Origin: a bacterium | Lineage (GTDB): Bacteria > Patescibacteriota > Microgenomatia > Daviesbacterales > UBA10151 | Assembly: GCA_027364775.1 (NCBI GenBank) | Contig: DAHXOS010000070.1 | Coordinates: forward strand, 1-10,835 | Direction of reading: 5' to 3' | DNA: 10,835 nt | In this document: piece after piece, positions 1-6,465 of the stretch | Layout: every line of letters begins with the position of its first letter | Numbering within the stretch: position 1 is the stretch's first letter | Position numbers and translations under genes: made by a program | The notes under the pieces: generated by a model | Database searches by the model: none | The model's input: only the letters and a program-made list of their open reading frames with translations | What the model was told of the DNA's origin: nothing

Positions 1-63
1 CAGTGGCAGAGCACGTTCTTGGTAAGAACGGGGTCATGGGTTCGATTCCCATTGTCGGCTCCA
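1..63 (+). tRNA. tRNA-Thr (anticodon GGU), 5' end outside the window
   Basis: The window opens inside the D arm: a loop AGTGGCA followed by the stem strand GAGC. The anticodon stem CGTTC/GAACG (14-18, 26-30) closes the 7-base loop TTGGTAA, which puts anticodon GGT at 21-23 and so reads Thr ACC/ACU codons. The T arm is ATGGG-TTCGATT-CCCAT (36-52). The 3' acceptor strand TGTCGGC (53-59) is followed by discriminator T60 and a genome-encoded CCA (61-63). About 12 bases are missing at the 5' end, including the other acceptor strand, so acceptor pairing cannot be checked. No strong terminator follows; only T-rich sequence is present. Confidence 0.95.
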
Positions 64-143
64 TTTTCAGGTTTTTAAGTGGTAGATACTGGTAGTTTCA
101 GATGCTGCTTGCATTTATTGTTAGAATATATTAATAATTAGAT

Positions 144-530
144 ATGCTTGCTTGGAAAATATATTTTTGGACATTCGTTATTTATAGCTTAATAGGATTA
201 TTAGGTATCTTTCTAGTAATAGGTTCTCTTGGAGTTGGAGCAGCTGTTATAAGTATACTGTTCCAGCTGATACTTGTTTTTGCTGCTTATAGCTATATTT
301 TTAAGAAGAATGGTTTATTACCAAAAAATAAATGGAAGCTTTTGTTTATTTTTATAGTCTTAGTAGAGCTAATTTATTTAATAAACTCACTTGTTCCATC
401 TCTAAACTTAGGTTCTTTTATATTTTTCCTAAATACAAAACTTAATACTAATACATTTGAAATTATTGTCTCTTTACTTCTAGACCTACCAGCAATGTAT
501 TGTCTATACAGATTACAAAAAAGTAAATAA
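144..530 (+). CDS. small multi-pass membrane protein, function unknown
   Basis: This is a 128-residue, very hydrophobic protein that I do not recognise as a family. Four membrane segments are visible at about residues 8-29, 31-53, 64-82 and 103-123. Short basic stretches lie between them (KKNGLLPKNKWK around 54-65) and at the C-terminus (LQKSK). It has no catalytic motif and no cleavable signal peptide. The ATG at 144 is the first in-frame start and has no Shine-Dalgarno sequence; the bases before it are A/T only, with TAATAA-like hexamers that could be a weak -10. It lies 80 bases after the tRNA and 188 bases before the next gene, so it is probably transcribed alone. Codon use is as AT-rich as its neighbours. 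A real gene is likely because the hydrophobic pattern is coherent end to end, but its role cannot be inferred. Confidence 0.65.
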   Translation: MLAWKIYFWTFVIYSLIGLLGIFLVIGSLGVGAAVISILFQLILVFAAYSYIFKKNGLLPKNKWKLLFIFIVLVELIYLINSLVPSLNLGSFIFFLNTKLNTNTFEIIVSLLLDLPAMYCLYRLQKSK

Positions 531-703
531 ATTTATCTTTTTATAATCTCCAGCTACTAATTTTCCTTTAATAACAGCTTTAGAAGTCTTCAGATATCTT
601 TTTAATATCATCCTTAACTAATCAATAAACCTAGGATCTAATTTTAGATGATTGATGTATGGGACTTAAGTTTTAGATTAAAAGATAAAAAGTGCTTCCA
701 AAA

Positions 704-712
704 TGCTACTAT
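704..712 (+). promoter_or_regulatory. candidate extended -10 (TGC-TACTAT) of the giant HD gene
   Basis: The TGn element at 704-706 precedes TACTAT (707-712, 4 of 6 matches to TATAAT). The start codon lies only 6 bases after the -10, so a normal start site would put +1 on or next to the ATG at 719. No good -35 is visible. The assignment rests mainly on the same arrangement recurring at other genes in this window. Confidence 0.35.
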
Positions 713-718
713 TAATAT

Positions 719-3700
719 ATGGCAGAAGAAGGAAGCTTAATTGAAAGTAATGGTCCAGAGACAATTAACAGATCTCCCCAAATAAAGCCTGAAGCTCATC
801 TGGAGGAGGCCCAAAGGTTAGCTGTGGTGGTTGACCTCAAGGCTAATTATCAAACAAGGATTGACCGTTTCAAAGCCGGACAGATAGAGGTTGTAGATAA
901 GTTTAGTCTTCTAAAAAATAGAGTTGAGGAAGAAGCCCGTAACCGTCCTGTACAAGAAAAAGAGCAGTTTAATAGAACATTTAACTGGCAAGATAGATTA
1001 AGGCATAAAGCTCTTCTTGCAGAAGCTAGATTAAAAGGTGTTAAGGATCTAAAAGGTTTCCAAAGATTGGTAGAATATTTTGAAACAACTTTAACAGATA
1101 AAAAATCAGTATGGCAAAATTTGGGAAAAAAGGAACCAACTGAAGAAAAAAAGGCTGCAATTATAGAGAAATGGGAATCCAAAGGTTATTACGCTACTAC
1201 TTCAGGATTCCATAATTTTGATGGTTCCTGGTCATTTTCTACCAGCAAAACTATACCACTTAATCTAGACAAAAAATATATTCCTGCATTGAAAGAACTA
1301 CTCGCATCAAATCCTGATCCTATATCAGTAATCCAGACTATGCGGGAGGCAAATATGTATTATAGCAATACAGATATATACCCCTCAGATAAACTAAAAA
1401 GCTTGCTTACAGCTCCTCATTCAAAAGAAGTGATGGATATTGTAAAAGCTATACCTAATTGGGGTGGCAGTTGGCTTCCTAATAGCGCTGATACATCCAA
1501 TCCAATAGATAATATAATTACTATTGCTGAATCTGATACCTCAATAGCTGCCTTTACACCTGATGTAGTAGAAAAAATTAAAGTCTTATCTCAACTTATG
1601 GAAAGACCAGTGTTTCCTGCTGAACTGCCAAAGTACCAACAGTTAGTAAATAATCCAGAACAGTTTAATTTTTTAGTAACATTACTATCTCACCGCAATT
1701 ACTCATTAAGAGATATACCCATTTTTGATAACATTGATGCACTACAACAAGCTCATCTTTTGGAACCTTTAACTATACTGAGTAAAAATGGTGTGGTCAT
1801 AGATAAACCTTTGTTTACCACTGGACGCCCAGAGCGTTATGGAGAACAACCTAAAACTCAAGCTGAAATTATTCAGAGACTGCAAGAAACTATTAATTCT
1901 TCAAAGGTACAAGAATATTTACAGGAACCAGAAAAACAAGCCTTTGTTGGGTTAGTGGCTCAAATAAGTGGAAGTAAAATATCTCTAAGCCAAGTTGAAG
2001 AAGCATTAGGATATTTTGATAAAAAAGAAGAGCTAGTTTATCTTTATGATTTAGTTTATACAAAACCGGAGGATAGAATGAAACTTTTGGAGGAGTACCG
2101 GTCCATAAATAAGATCCCTTTGGGAGTTGTAAGTTTTATATTGAATGAACCAAGTAGAACACAATTTTTTACTAGTAGAGAATTTAATATTTTTCTTAAT
2201 GAACTTAAAACCCAAGGATATGAGCCAAGACCTGATGATTTTTACAGTTATCAATATAAGTCTAATTCATATAGAGACTATTTAAGACCAGGTAGTGTTT
2301 TAGCAGAAGTTTATGATCTAAAAGATATTATTACTGTAATAGGTAAGGATACCCCTGCAGATGTTCTAGATAATCTAAAAAGAGATGAAAGTAAAGCTGA
2401 ATATTATAAAATTTTATTAAGACAACCACATATTATAGAAACACTTCAAATTCTTAAAGGATATAACCTACTACCTCCTGATGGCGATTCCGGACTACCG
2501 GATCTTAATAAGTTAATAAACATAAATGAGATGTTTTTACTTCAGAAATCAGTTGTTGATGCAATACCGGTAAAAGATAGGCAACAATGGCTAGAGAGTG
2601 CATTAACACTTCCTGAATACGCTCAAAATGCCATACTGGATAGGATTTTACAAATGGGGGTTATTGATAGTGCGCTTATCCAAAGAGTTAGTGATTTGGC
2701 AACAACATTTAAGCAAATAGATATTTTAATCCCTGAGGTAACTGATGCTGAACATATTAAGACTGCTTTATCAACTCACCCGGGAGAAATAACTGATTTA
2801 TTTAAAAATGGTAAAGCTACCTCTCAATTAGCAAGGCAATTTTTAAATAATAGAAACTTTACAACTCTACATGCAGTACTAACAGATGAAATTCTTAATA
2901 CTTTTGATGAGTCAGTAAGAACAGGATTAAGTATTTGGAGAGGTTTTTCAGCTGATGTCAGAGATACTGTTGTTAATAGTTTTCCAGAGTTTCCTCATAT
3001 TTCTCCAGAAAGATTAGTACAGCTTAGAAAAGCAGCAGAAGTTATTAATATTATTAAAAATTCTCCTTCAAAAGAGATCCAAAGACTTCAAAATGAACTA
3101 GCTCAACAACTTTGGCAAACAGAAGACCCTCAGTTTTATTTAAAACAAATTATTCAAGTCTTTGAGAGGAATAATTTACCTTTAGTAGGTAAGATCTACC
3201 GGGTTTTTGAAATATTGCATCCTCCACAAAAGTTTGAAAAAAAAATACGTTCTAATCCAAACCTAAGCCCTGTATTAGTTGGTGCAAGTACCCCAGAAAG
3301 ATACAATTTAATTTATAAAGACCTTTTAAAGATAGCCATTGATTCTGGAAATCCCTCATTACAAGGATTCTTAAAGGCTTTGGATGTAGGTCAACAGGTT
3401 ATTACTGACATTGAGCAAAATGGTGCAGCTACACTAGAAGGACCGGAAAATTTTGGCAAAAGAGAGGCAGCTATCAGATTTTTGAATAGACTTGATACTC
3501 TATATGCTAATTCAAATTACGGTAGAAGTAAGGGTAGTAAAACATCAGCAATTGCTGATATAGAAATCCGTATAGCTGAATTAAAAGCTAACTTAGGTAT
3601 AAAAGGAGATCAACCCTTAATTAGGAGAATATCAGCAATGTTTCTGCGTCCACTTGGTTATTCTTCTATAGAGCAGGTATTAAAAAGAATGGATGCTGCA

Positions 3701-4966
3701 AAAGCAGAGGCAAATTCTAGAAATATTCAATTTGCCAAAGAAGCAATTCAAGGTTCTGAAGGATTTATATCTTTAAAATCAGGAGACTTGCTCAAAGGTA
3801 TAAAAATCAAATTCTTAGAAAATATCTTAGCTAATGGTTCATTAGCTAAAGAGTATCTTGGTGCATCTGCCGATTCGGATATGACGCCATTTGATACTGA
3901 TACCTCAATGGTTTTGCCTGATGATGCAGAAGGAGGATTTGAAAATACAATTAGAAATTCATTAGCAAGTGGCTATGGTAATCTTCTATTAGTAATAAGG
4001 GACCGTGGACAATTTCAAAGAACTGACAAACTTGCTTCACCAACCTATGACAAAGATAAATATGAAATTTTTGGTTCAAAGATACATGGAGAAAGACATA
4101 TAGGAATTAGAACAGGTATAGCTTCAACAGAGATTGATGCTTTTATTGCTGAATTTGATTTAACTAAAAATGATGGGGAATTAGAAAGAGTTTTTTTTAC
4201 TATTGCTCAAAATGAAATTTATATCCCGGTAGTAGATAAAACTGGAAAAATTTTATTTACTCCTGAGTTATTTGAGCAATATAAGATTAAAAATAAAACA
4301 GTACAAGAGATTTTAAGAAAGACCGACTTTAAGCCCGAAGAGCTCATAGATACCCTTAAACAATCACCGTTTATAAAAAGATTATATGAAAGTTCTGTTG
4401 GGGTCTGGGAAGGATACAATCTGGATGAACATACTCTAATGGTAATGAGTCAGTATGAAAAATATTTTGCTGATAGATGGAGATCTCCTTTAGTATCTCA
4501 GGAAGCATTTAGAATGATGCTTGCTCTTCATGATTTAGGCAAACCCTTAGCAGTCCAAATTACTGGAAATCCAGCAAATCAACATGAATATACCAGTAAA
4601 TTCTTACCTAAGATTATTGAAGGTGCAGGACTTGGTCCAAGAGAAACAGAAGTTATGGTTGCTGTTGCAAATCAGGATAATTTAGGACAGTATTTGCAGG
4701 GTAACCTTGATTTACAAACAACAGCCAGAAACATAAAAACAATTGCAGAAGACTCTGGTGTTCCTGTAACTCAATTGTATGAACTTATTAAGATGTACTT
4801 TATGTGTGATGCTGGAGCATATACTGAAGATGCTGGTGGAAAAGCAGCTCTTGATAATTTATTTGTATTTGAAAAGCCATCTACAGGAAAAGGACAAATG
4901 AAATTATCAGAAGCCACCCAACAAAGAGTTGATAAATTGGGAGAATTATTAATAACAACTGTTTAA
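719..4966 (+). CDS. giant cytoplasmic protein with C-terminal HD domain, function unknown
   Basis: The protein has 1415 residues and no signal peptide or membrane helix. The N-terminal part (about 20-150) is rich in charged helix. The middle (about 190-1000) reads as a long, mainly alpha-helical, possibly solenoid-like region that I cannot assign. Residues about 1015-1190 form a distinct block with TPFDTD, ERHIGIRTG, STEIDAFI and YIPVVD..GK.LFTPE motifs; it could be a diverged ADP-ribosyltransferase-like fold, but this is weak. The C-terminal HD domain shows H1238 (EHTLMV), H1271-D1272 (LALHDLGKP), H1289 (QHEYTSK) and D1364 (MCDAGAY). This is a plausible metal-binding set resembling the HD domain of tRNA nucleotidyltransferase/polyA polymerase family proteins, but no nucleotidyltransferase head is evident. 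HD domains are usually phosphohydrolases or nucleic-acid-associated, so nucleotide or RNA chemistry is an inference. No Shine-Dalgarno sequence precedes the ATG. The gene ends in TAA and converges with the ncRNA. Confidence 0.9.
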   Translation: MAEEGSLIESNGPETINRSPQIKPEAHLEEAQRLAVVVDLKANYQTRIDRFKAGQIEVVDKFSLLKNRVEEEARNRPVQEKEQFNRTFNWQDRLRHKALLAEARLKGVKDLKGFQRLVEYFETTLTDKKSVWQNLGKKEPTEEKKAAIIEKWESKGYYATTSGFHNFDGSWSFSTSKTIPLNLDKKYIPALKELLASNPDPISVIQTMREANMYYSNTDIYPSDKLKSLLTAPHSKEVMDIVKAIPNWGGSWLPNSADTSNPIDNIITIAESDTSIAAFTPDVVEKIKVLSQLMERPVFPAELPKYQQLVNNPEQFNFLVTLLSHRNYSLRDIPIFDNIDALQQAHLLEPLTILSKNGVVIDKPLFTTGRPERYGEQPKTQAEIIQRLQETINSSKVQEYLQEPEKQAFVGLVAQISGSKISLSQVEEALGYFDKKEELVYLYDLVYTKPEDRMKLLEEYRSINKIPLGVVSFILNEPSRTQFFTSREFNIFLNELKTQGYEPRPDDFYSYQYKSNSYRDYLRPGSVLAEVYDLKDIITVIGKDTPADVLDNLKRDESKAEYYKILLRQPHIIETLQILKGYNLLPPDGDSGLPDLNKLININEMFLLQKSVVDAIPVKDRQQWLESALTLPEYAQNAILDRILQMGVIDSALIQRVSDLATTFKQIDILIPEVTDAEHIKTALSTHPGEITDLFKNGKATSQLARQFLNNRNFTTLHAVLTDEILNTFDESVRTGLSIWRGFSADVRDTVVNSFPEFPHISPERLVQLRKAAEVINIIKNSPSKEIQRLQNELAQQLWQTEDPQFYLKQIIQVFERNNLPLVGKIYRVFEILHPPQKFEKKIRSNPNLSPVLVGASTPERYNLIYKDLLKIAIDSGNPSLQGFLKALDVGQQVITDIEQNGAATLEGPENFGKREAAIRFLNRLDTLYANSNYGRSKGSKTSAIADIEIRIAELKANLGIKGDQPLIRRISAMFLRPLGYSSIEQVLKRMDAAKAEANSRNIQFAKEAIQGSEGFISLKSGDLLKGIKIKFLENILANGSLAKEYLGASADSDMTPFDTDTSMVLPDDAEGGFENTIRNSLASGYGNLLLVIRDRGQFQRTDKLASPTYDKDKYEIFGSKIHGERHIGIRTGIASTEIDAFIAEFDLTKNDGELERVFFTIAQNEIYIPVVDKTGKILFTPELFEQYKIKNKTVQEILRKTDFKPEELIDTLKQSPFIKRLYESSVGVWEGYNLDEHTLMVMSQYEKYFADRWRSPLVSQEAFRMMLALHDLGKPLAVQITGNPANQHEYTSKFLPKIIEGAGLGPRETEVMVAVANQDNLGQYLQGNLDLQTTARNIKTIAEDSGVPVTQLYELIKMYFMCDAGAYTEDAGGKAALDNLFVFEKPSTGKGQMKLSEATQQRVDKLGELLITTV

Positions 4967-5041
4967 TTTATAGGTAAAGTTTAAGTTAAAGCAAAAAATT
5001 CTACTGAAAGAAGAGTAAAAATGGTCCTTTTAATTTGGATC

Positions 5042-5292
5042 AGGCAGTCTAGAACTGCCCTCATCTAAAAAGATGATTTCTGCCTACTCGGTCGTGTTTT
5101 GAGTTTTTTTCCCCGTTTGATTAGGTGGAGTCACGATTATTAGGCCAAGGCCTACATAATACTCAAAAGACTCCTTGGGCATTCTTGTAGGAGAAAAATT
5201 CCCCCTCAAAATTCAAACGTGCCCAGTAGGCAAACATTCGAAAAGCAAAAAGCTATCTCGAACAAAAGTTAAATATAAATTTATATTTAACT
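5042..5292 (-). ncRNA. candidate structured ncRNA, 6S-like interrupted hairpin
   Basis: No protein gene fits 4967-5363. Read on the minus strand, a promoter (-35 at 5324-5329) is followed by a 26-base palindrome, a TTCGA/TCGAA stem (5258-5262 with 5237-5241), a long hairpin and two short perfect hairpins (5061-5076 and 5043-5059). The long hairpin 5081-5232 is built from five nested stems: TGCCTACT/AGTAGGCA (5225-5232 with 5081-5088), TTTTGAG/CTCAAAA (5205-5211 with 5097-5103), a 9-pair stem (5190-5198 with 5106-5114), GGAGTC/GACTCC (5169-5174 with 5127-5132) and an apical TAGGC-CTTG-GCCTA (5141-5154) extended by ATTAT/ATAAT. A bubble of 15 and 12 bases separates stems 3 and 4. One pair is U.G on the minus strand but A.C on the plus strand, favouring minus. 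A long rod with a central bubble recalls 6S RNA, but I see no decisive 6S sequence signature. The 3' end is uncertain; a T6 run lies near 4995-5000. Confidence 0.6.
5267..5292. repeat. perfect 26-base palindrome
   Basis: The half-site AGTTAAATATAAA (5267-5279) is followed immediately by its exact reverse complement (5280-5292). It lies where transcription from the minus-strand promoter at 5299-5329 should begin. It could be an RNA-stabilising 5' hairpin, an operator, or a weak A/T-rich terminator for the upstream protease gene, since TTTTG follows it on the minus strand. The sequence does not decide between these. Confidence 0.7.
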
Positions 5293-5298
5293 GTATTA

Positions 5299-5329
5299 AT
5301 TTTATCACCTCTCAAGCCTAAAGTGTCAA
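5299..5329 (-). promoter_or_regulatory. sigma70-type promoter reading into the ncRNA
   Basis: On the minus strand a perfect -35 TTGACA (5324-5329) is followed by -10 TAAAAT (5299-5304, 5 of 6 matches) at a 19-base spacing. The alternative -10 GATAAA (5301-5306) gives an ideal 17-base spacing. Predicted +1 is near 5291-5293, at the edge of the palindrome. The promoter lies between the protease stop codon and the structured region, and no coding sequence follows it on this strand, so it supports an independent RNA gene. Confidence 0.6.
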
Positions 5330-5363
5330 GTTAGAAAGTGGTAAGAGTAAAGCTGCTAACTTT

Positions 5364-5999
5364 CTATATAATGGGCACCCCTAAAAGGCTTTGGAGGGGG
5401 ATTAAGATACTACTTAAAATAAAGCTGACTACTCCTAAATAAAGCATTGCTATTAAGATTAAAAATCCATAAGGCTCTAACTTTTGATATTCCTTTGCTA
5501 AATAGTATGGTAATTGAGACATTAATGCTTTAGACCCATCTAAAGGGGGAATAGGGATTAAATTAAATACTCCAAGCATTAAGTTTATCCTTACCGTATA
5601 GAGCCAAACAGCTTTTAAAAATATACTACTATTAGGGGTAATATAGTAAAGAGCTATACCCAATAAAGCCAAAGCAAAATTAGAACCTATACCGGCTAAG
5701 GATACCAGCAGCTCACCTTTTTTTATATCTTTAAAATTTAAAGGGTTAACTGGTACTGGTTTTGCCCAGGCTATAAAAAAAGGTAACCCATTACCCAAAT
5801 AAGTACTAAGTAAAAAAATAAAAGGTAAAAATATGGTTCCAATAGGATCAATATGAGGAATAGGATTAAGAGTAAGCCTGCCTGCATTTTCTGCAGTATG
5901 ATCTCCAAACTTTAAAGCCATCAACCCATGCATAACCTCATGCAAAATGACAGAAAAAAGCAAAATTATAATTGATAATGCAAAGAATTGACCGTCCAT
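5364..5999 (-). CDS. M50 family site-2 protease-like membrane metalloprotease
   Basis: This 211-residue protein has the short architecture of group-3 site-2 proteases (intramembrane zinc proteases that cut membrane-embedded substrates). The zinc and catalytic motif HEVMH is at residues 20-24 inside the first membrane helix. The second metal-site motif, NLIPIPPLDGSK, places D154-G155 in a later helix. The stretch GRLTLNPIPHIDPIGT (40-55) is typical of this subgroup, as is the hydrophobic PFFIAWAKPVPVNP region (73-86). About five to six membrane segments are visible. There is no PDZ domain, so it is not an RseP/SpoIVFB-sized fusion, and its substrate is unknown. The ATG at 5999 is favoured because a consensus TATAAT ends 7 bases before it, leaving no room for a ribosome-binding site. 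It is divergent from rpmB and stands alone; a separate promoter follows its stop codon. Confidence 0.93.
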   Translation of the reverse strand: MDGQFFALSIIILLFSVILHEVMHGLMALKFGDHTAENAGRLTLNPIPHIDPIGTIFLPFIFLLSTYLGNGLPFFIAWAKPVPVNPLNFKDIKKGELLVSLAGIGSNFALALLGIALYYITPNSSIFLKAVWLYTVRINLMLGVFNLIPIPPLDGSKALMSQLPYYLAKEYQKLEPYGFLILIAMLYLGVVSFILSSILIPLQSLLGVPII

Positions 6000-6006
6000 C
6001 CAGACT

Positions 6007-6036
6007 ATTATAAATTAATGTAATAATGATTGACAA
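6007..6036 (-). promoter_or_regulatory. promoter of the site-2 protease gene, predicted leaderless
   Basis: On the minus strand, -35 TTGTCA (6031-6036, 5 of 6 matches) and -10 TATAAT (6007-6012, 6 of 6) are 18 bases apart. Seven bases separate the -10 from the ATG at 5999, so the expected +1 falls at about 6000-5999 and the mRNA would have essentially no leader. Confidence 0.65.
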
Positions 6037-6143
6037 TTACTCTTATACAATGGATGTAACGATTCTGATTTATGACCCAAGTTGATATTAGTATTGGCAA
6101 ACTCTGTTAAAAGCAGACAGGATTTAAAATAAGGCTAAGGCGA

Positions 6144-6173
6144 TTGCATCTTAGGCTGAAGTTGTGTTAAAAT
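6144..6173 (+). promoter_or_regulatory. promoter of rpmB with extended -10
   Basis: TTGCAT (6144-6149, 4 of 6 matches) and TAAAAT (6168-6173, 5 of 6) are 18 bases apart. TGT directly before the -10 (6165-6167) makes it an extended -10. The ATG lies 9 bases after the -10, so the leader would be about 0-3 bases. A CTAAG/CTTAG inverted repeat (about 6135-6155) overlaps the -35 and could be regulatory, though it is short. Confidence 0.5.
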
Positions 6174-6182
6174 TTCCCAGTT

Positions 6183-6419
6183 ATGCTAATTTGTGTTAAT
6201 TGTAACAAAAAGCCAAGACAAATTTCTTGGTCTAGACATCAAAAAGGATCCTCAGGAGCATCTGAGTGGCCTTTGCGGGCTCAAGTTTCCAAAAGAACTC
6301 AAAGACCAAATCTACATACTTTTTCCGGTAAAAAATACTGCACAAAATGTTTAAGACAAGCTAAAGAATCCTTTAGAAAAGAAGTTCTTAAAAAAAGTGA
6401 AATTATAGCTTCTGCTTAG
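6183..6419 (+). CDS. rpmB: 50S ribosomal protein bL28, zinc-ribbon type
   Basis: The 78-residue basic protein has the layout of zinc-binding bL28. It has an N-terminal CxxC (C4, C7), the SxSxH stretch (SWSRH, 15-19), the RTQRPNLH core (38-45, matching the R-x-x-x-PN-[IL] element of bL28) and a C-terminal CxxC (C53, C56) in YCTKCLR. The four cysteines would hold one zinc. Between the SRH and RPNL elements sits an extra segment of about 18 residues containing GSSGASEWPLRAQ, which the common short bL28 lacks; my recollection is that CPR homologues carry similar insertions. The lysine-rich tail 57-78 is also longer than usual. bL28 is a late-assembly component of the large ribosomal subunit. The gene is single, has no Shine-Dalgarno sequence, is divergent from the protease and converges with fmt 46 bases away. 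Confidence 0.83.
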   Translation: MLICVNCNKKPRQISWSRHQKGSSGASEWPLRAQVSKRTQRPNLHTFSGKKYCTKCLRQAKESFRKEVLKKSEIIASA

Positions 6420-6465
6420 ATTTAATTAAAACCCCTATTAAATATTTTAGTCTCTTTGGATAATT

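Noticed and set aside
64..143. Integration site of a mobile element at the tRNA-Thr 3' end
   Set aside because: No duplicated tRNA 3' segment, integrase or phage-like gene is seen in the window.
850..1182. 110-residue open frame on the minus strand
   Set aside because: It lies wholly inside the giant HD gene on the opposite strand, has low-complexity Ser/Leu/Phe-rich composition and no start signals.
2051..2254. 67-residue open frame on the minus strand
   Set aside because: Antisense shadow of the giant gene with no domain or start context.
4219..4419. 66-residue open frame on the minus strand
   Set aside because: Antisense shadow inside the giant gene, overlapping the well-conserved block before the HD domain.
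4967..5363. tmRNA, RNase P RNA or SRP RNA in the structured gap
   Set aside because: None of the hallmark sequences is present on either strand: no tRNA-like ends, no GAGGAAAGTCC core of RNase P, no GGAA-capped SRP core.
5332..5366. TAGAAAGT/ACTTTCTA inverted repeat over the protease stop codon as a terminator
   Set aside because: The stem has only 8 A/T-rich pairs with a 19-base loop and no following T run, so it is not convincing as an intrinsic terminator.
6030..6051. Plus-strand promoter with TTGACA at 6030 for rpmB
   Set aside because: The only good -10-like hexamer (TACAAT, 6046-6051) is 10 bases away, too close; the TTGACA overlaps the minus-strand -35 of the protease promoter.
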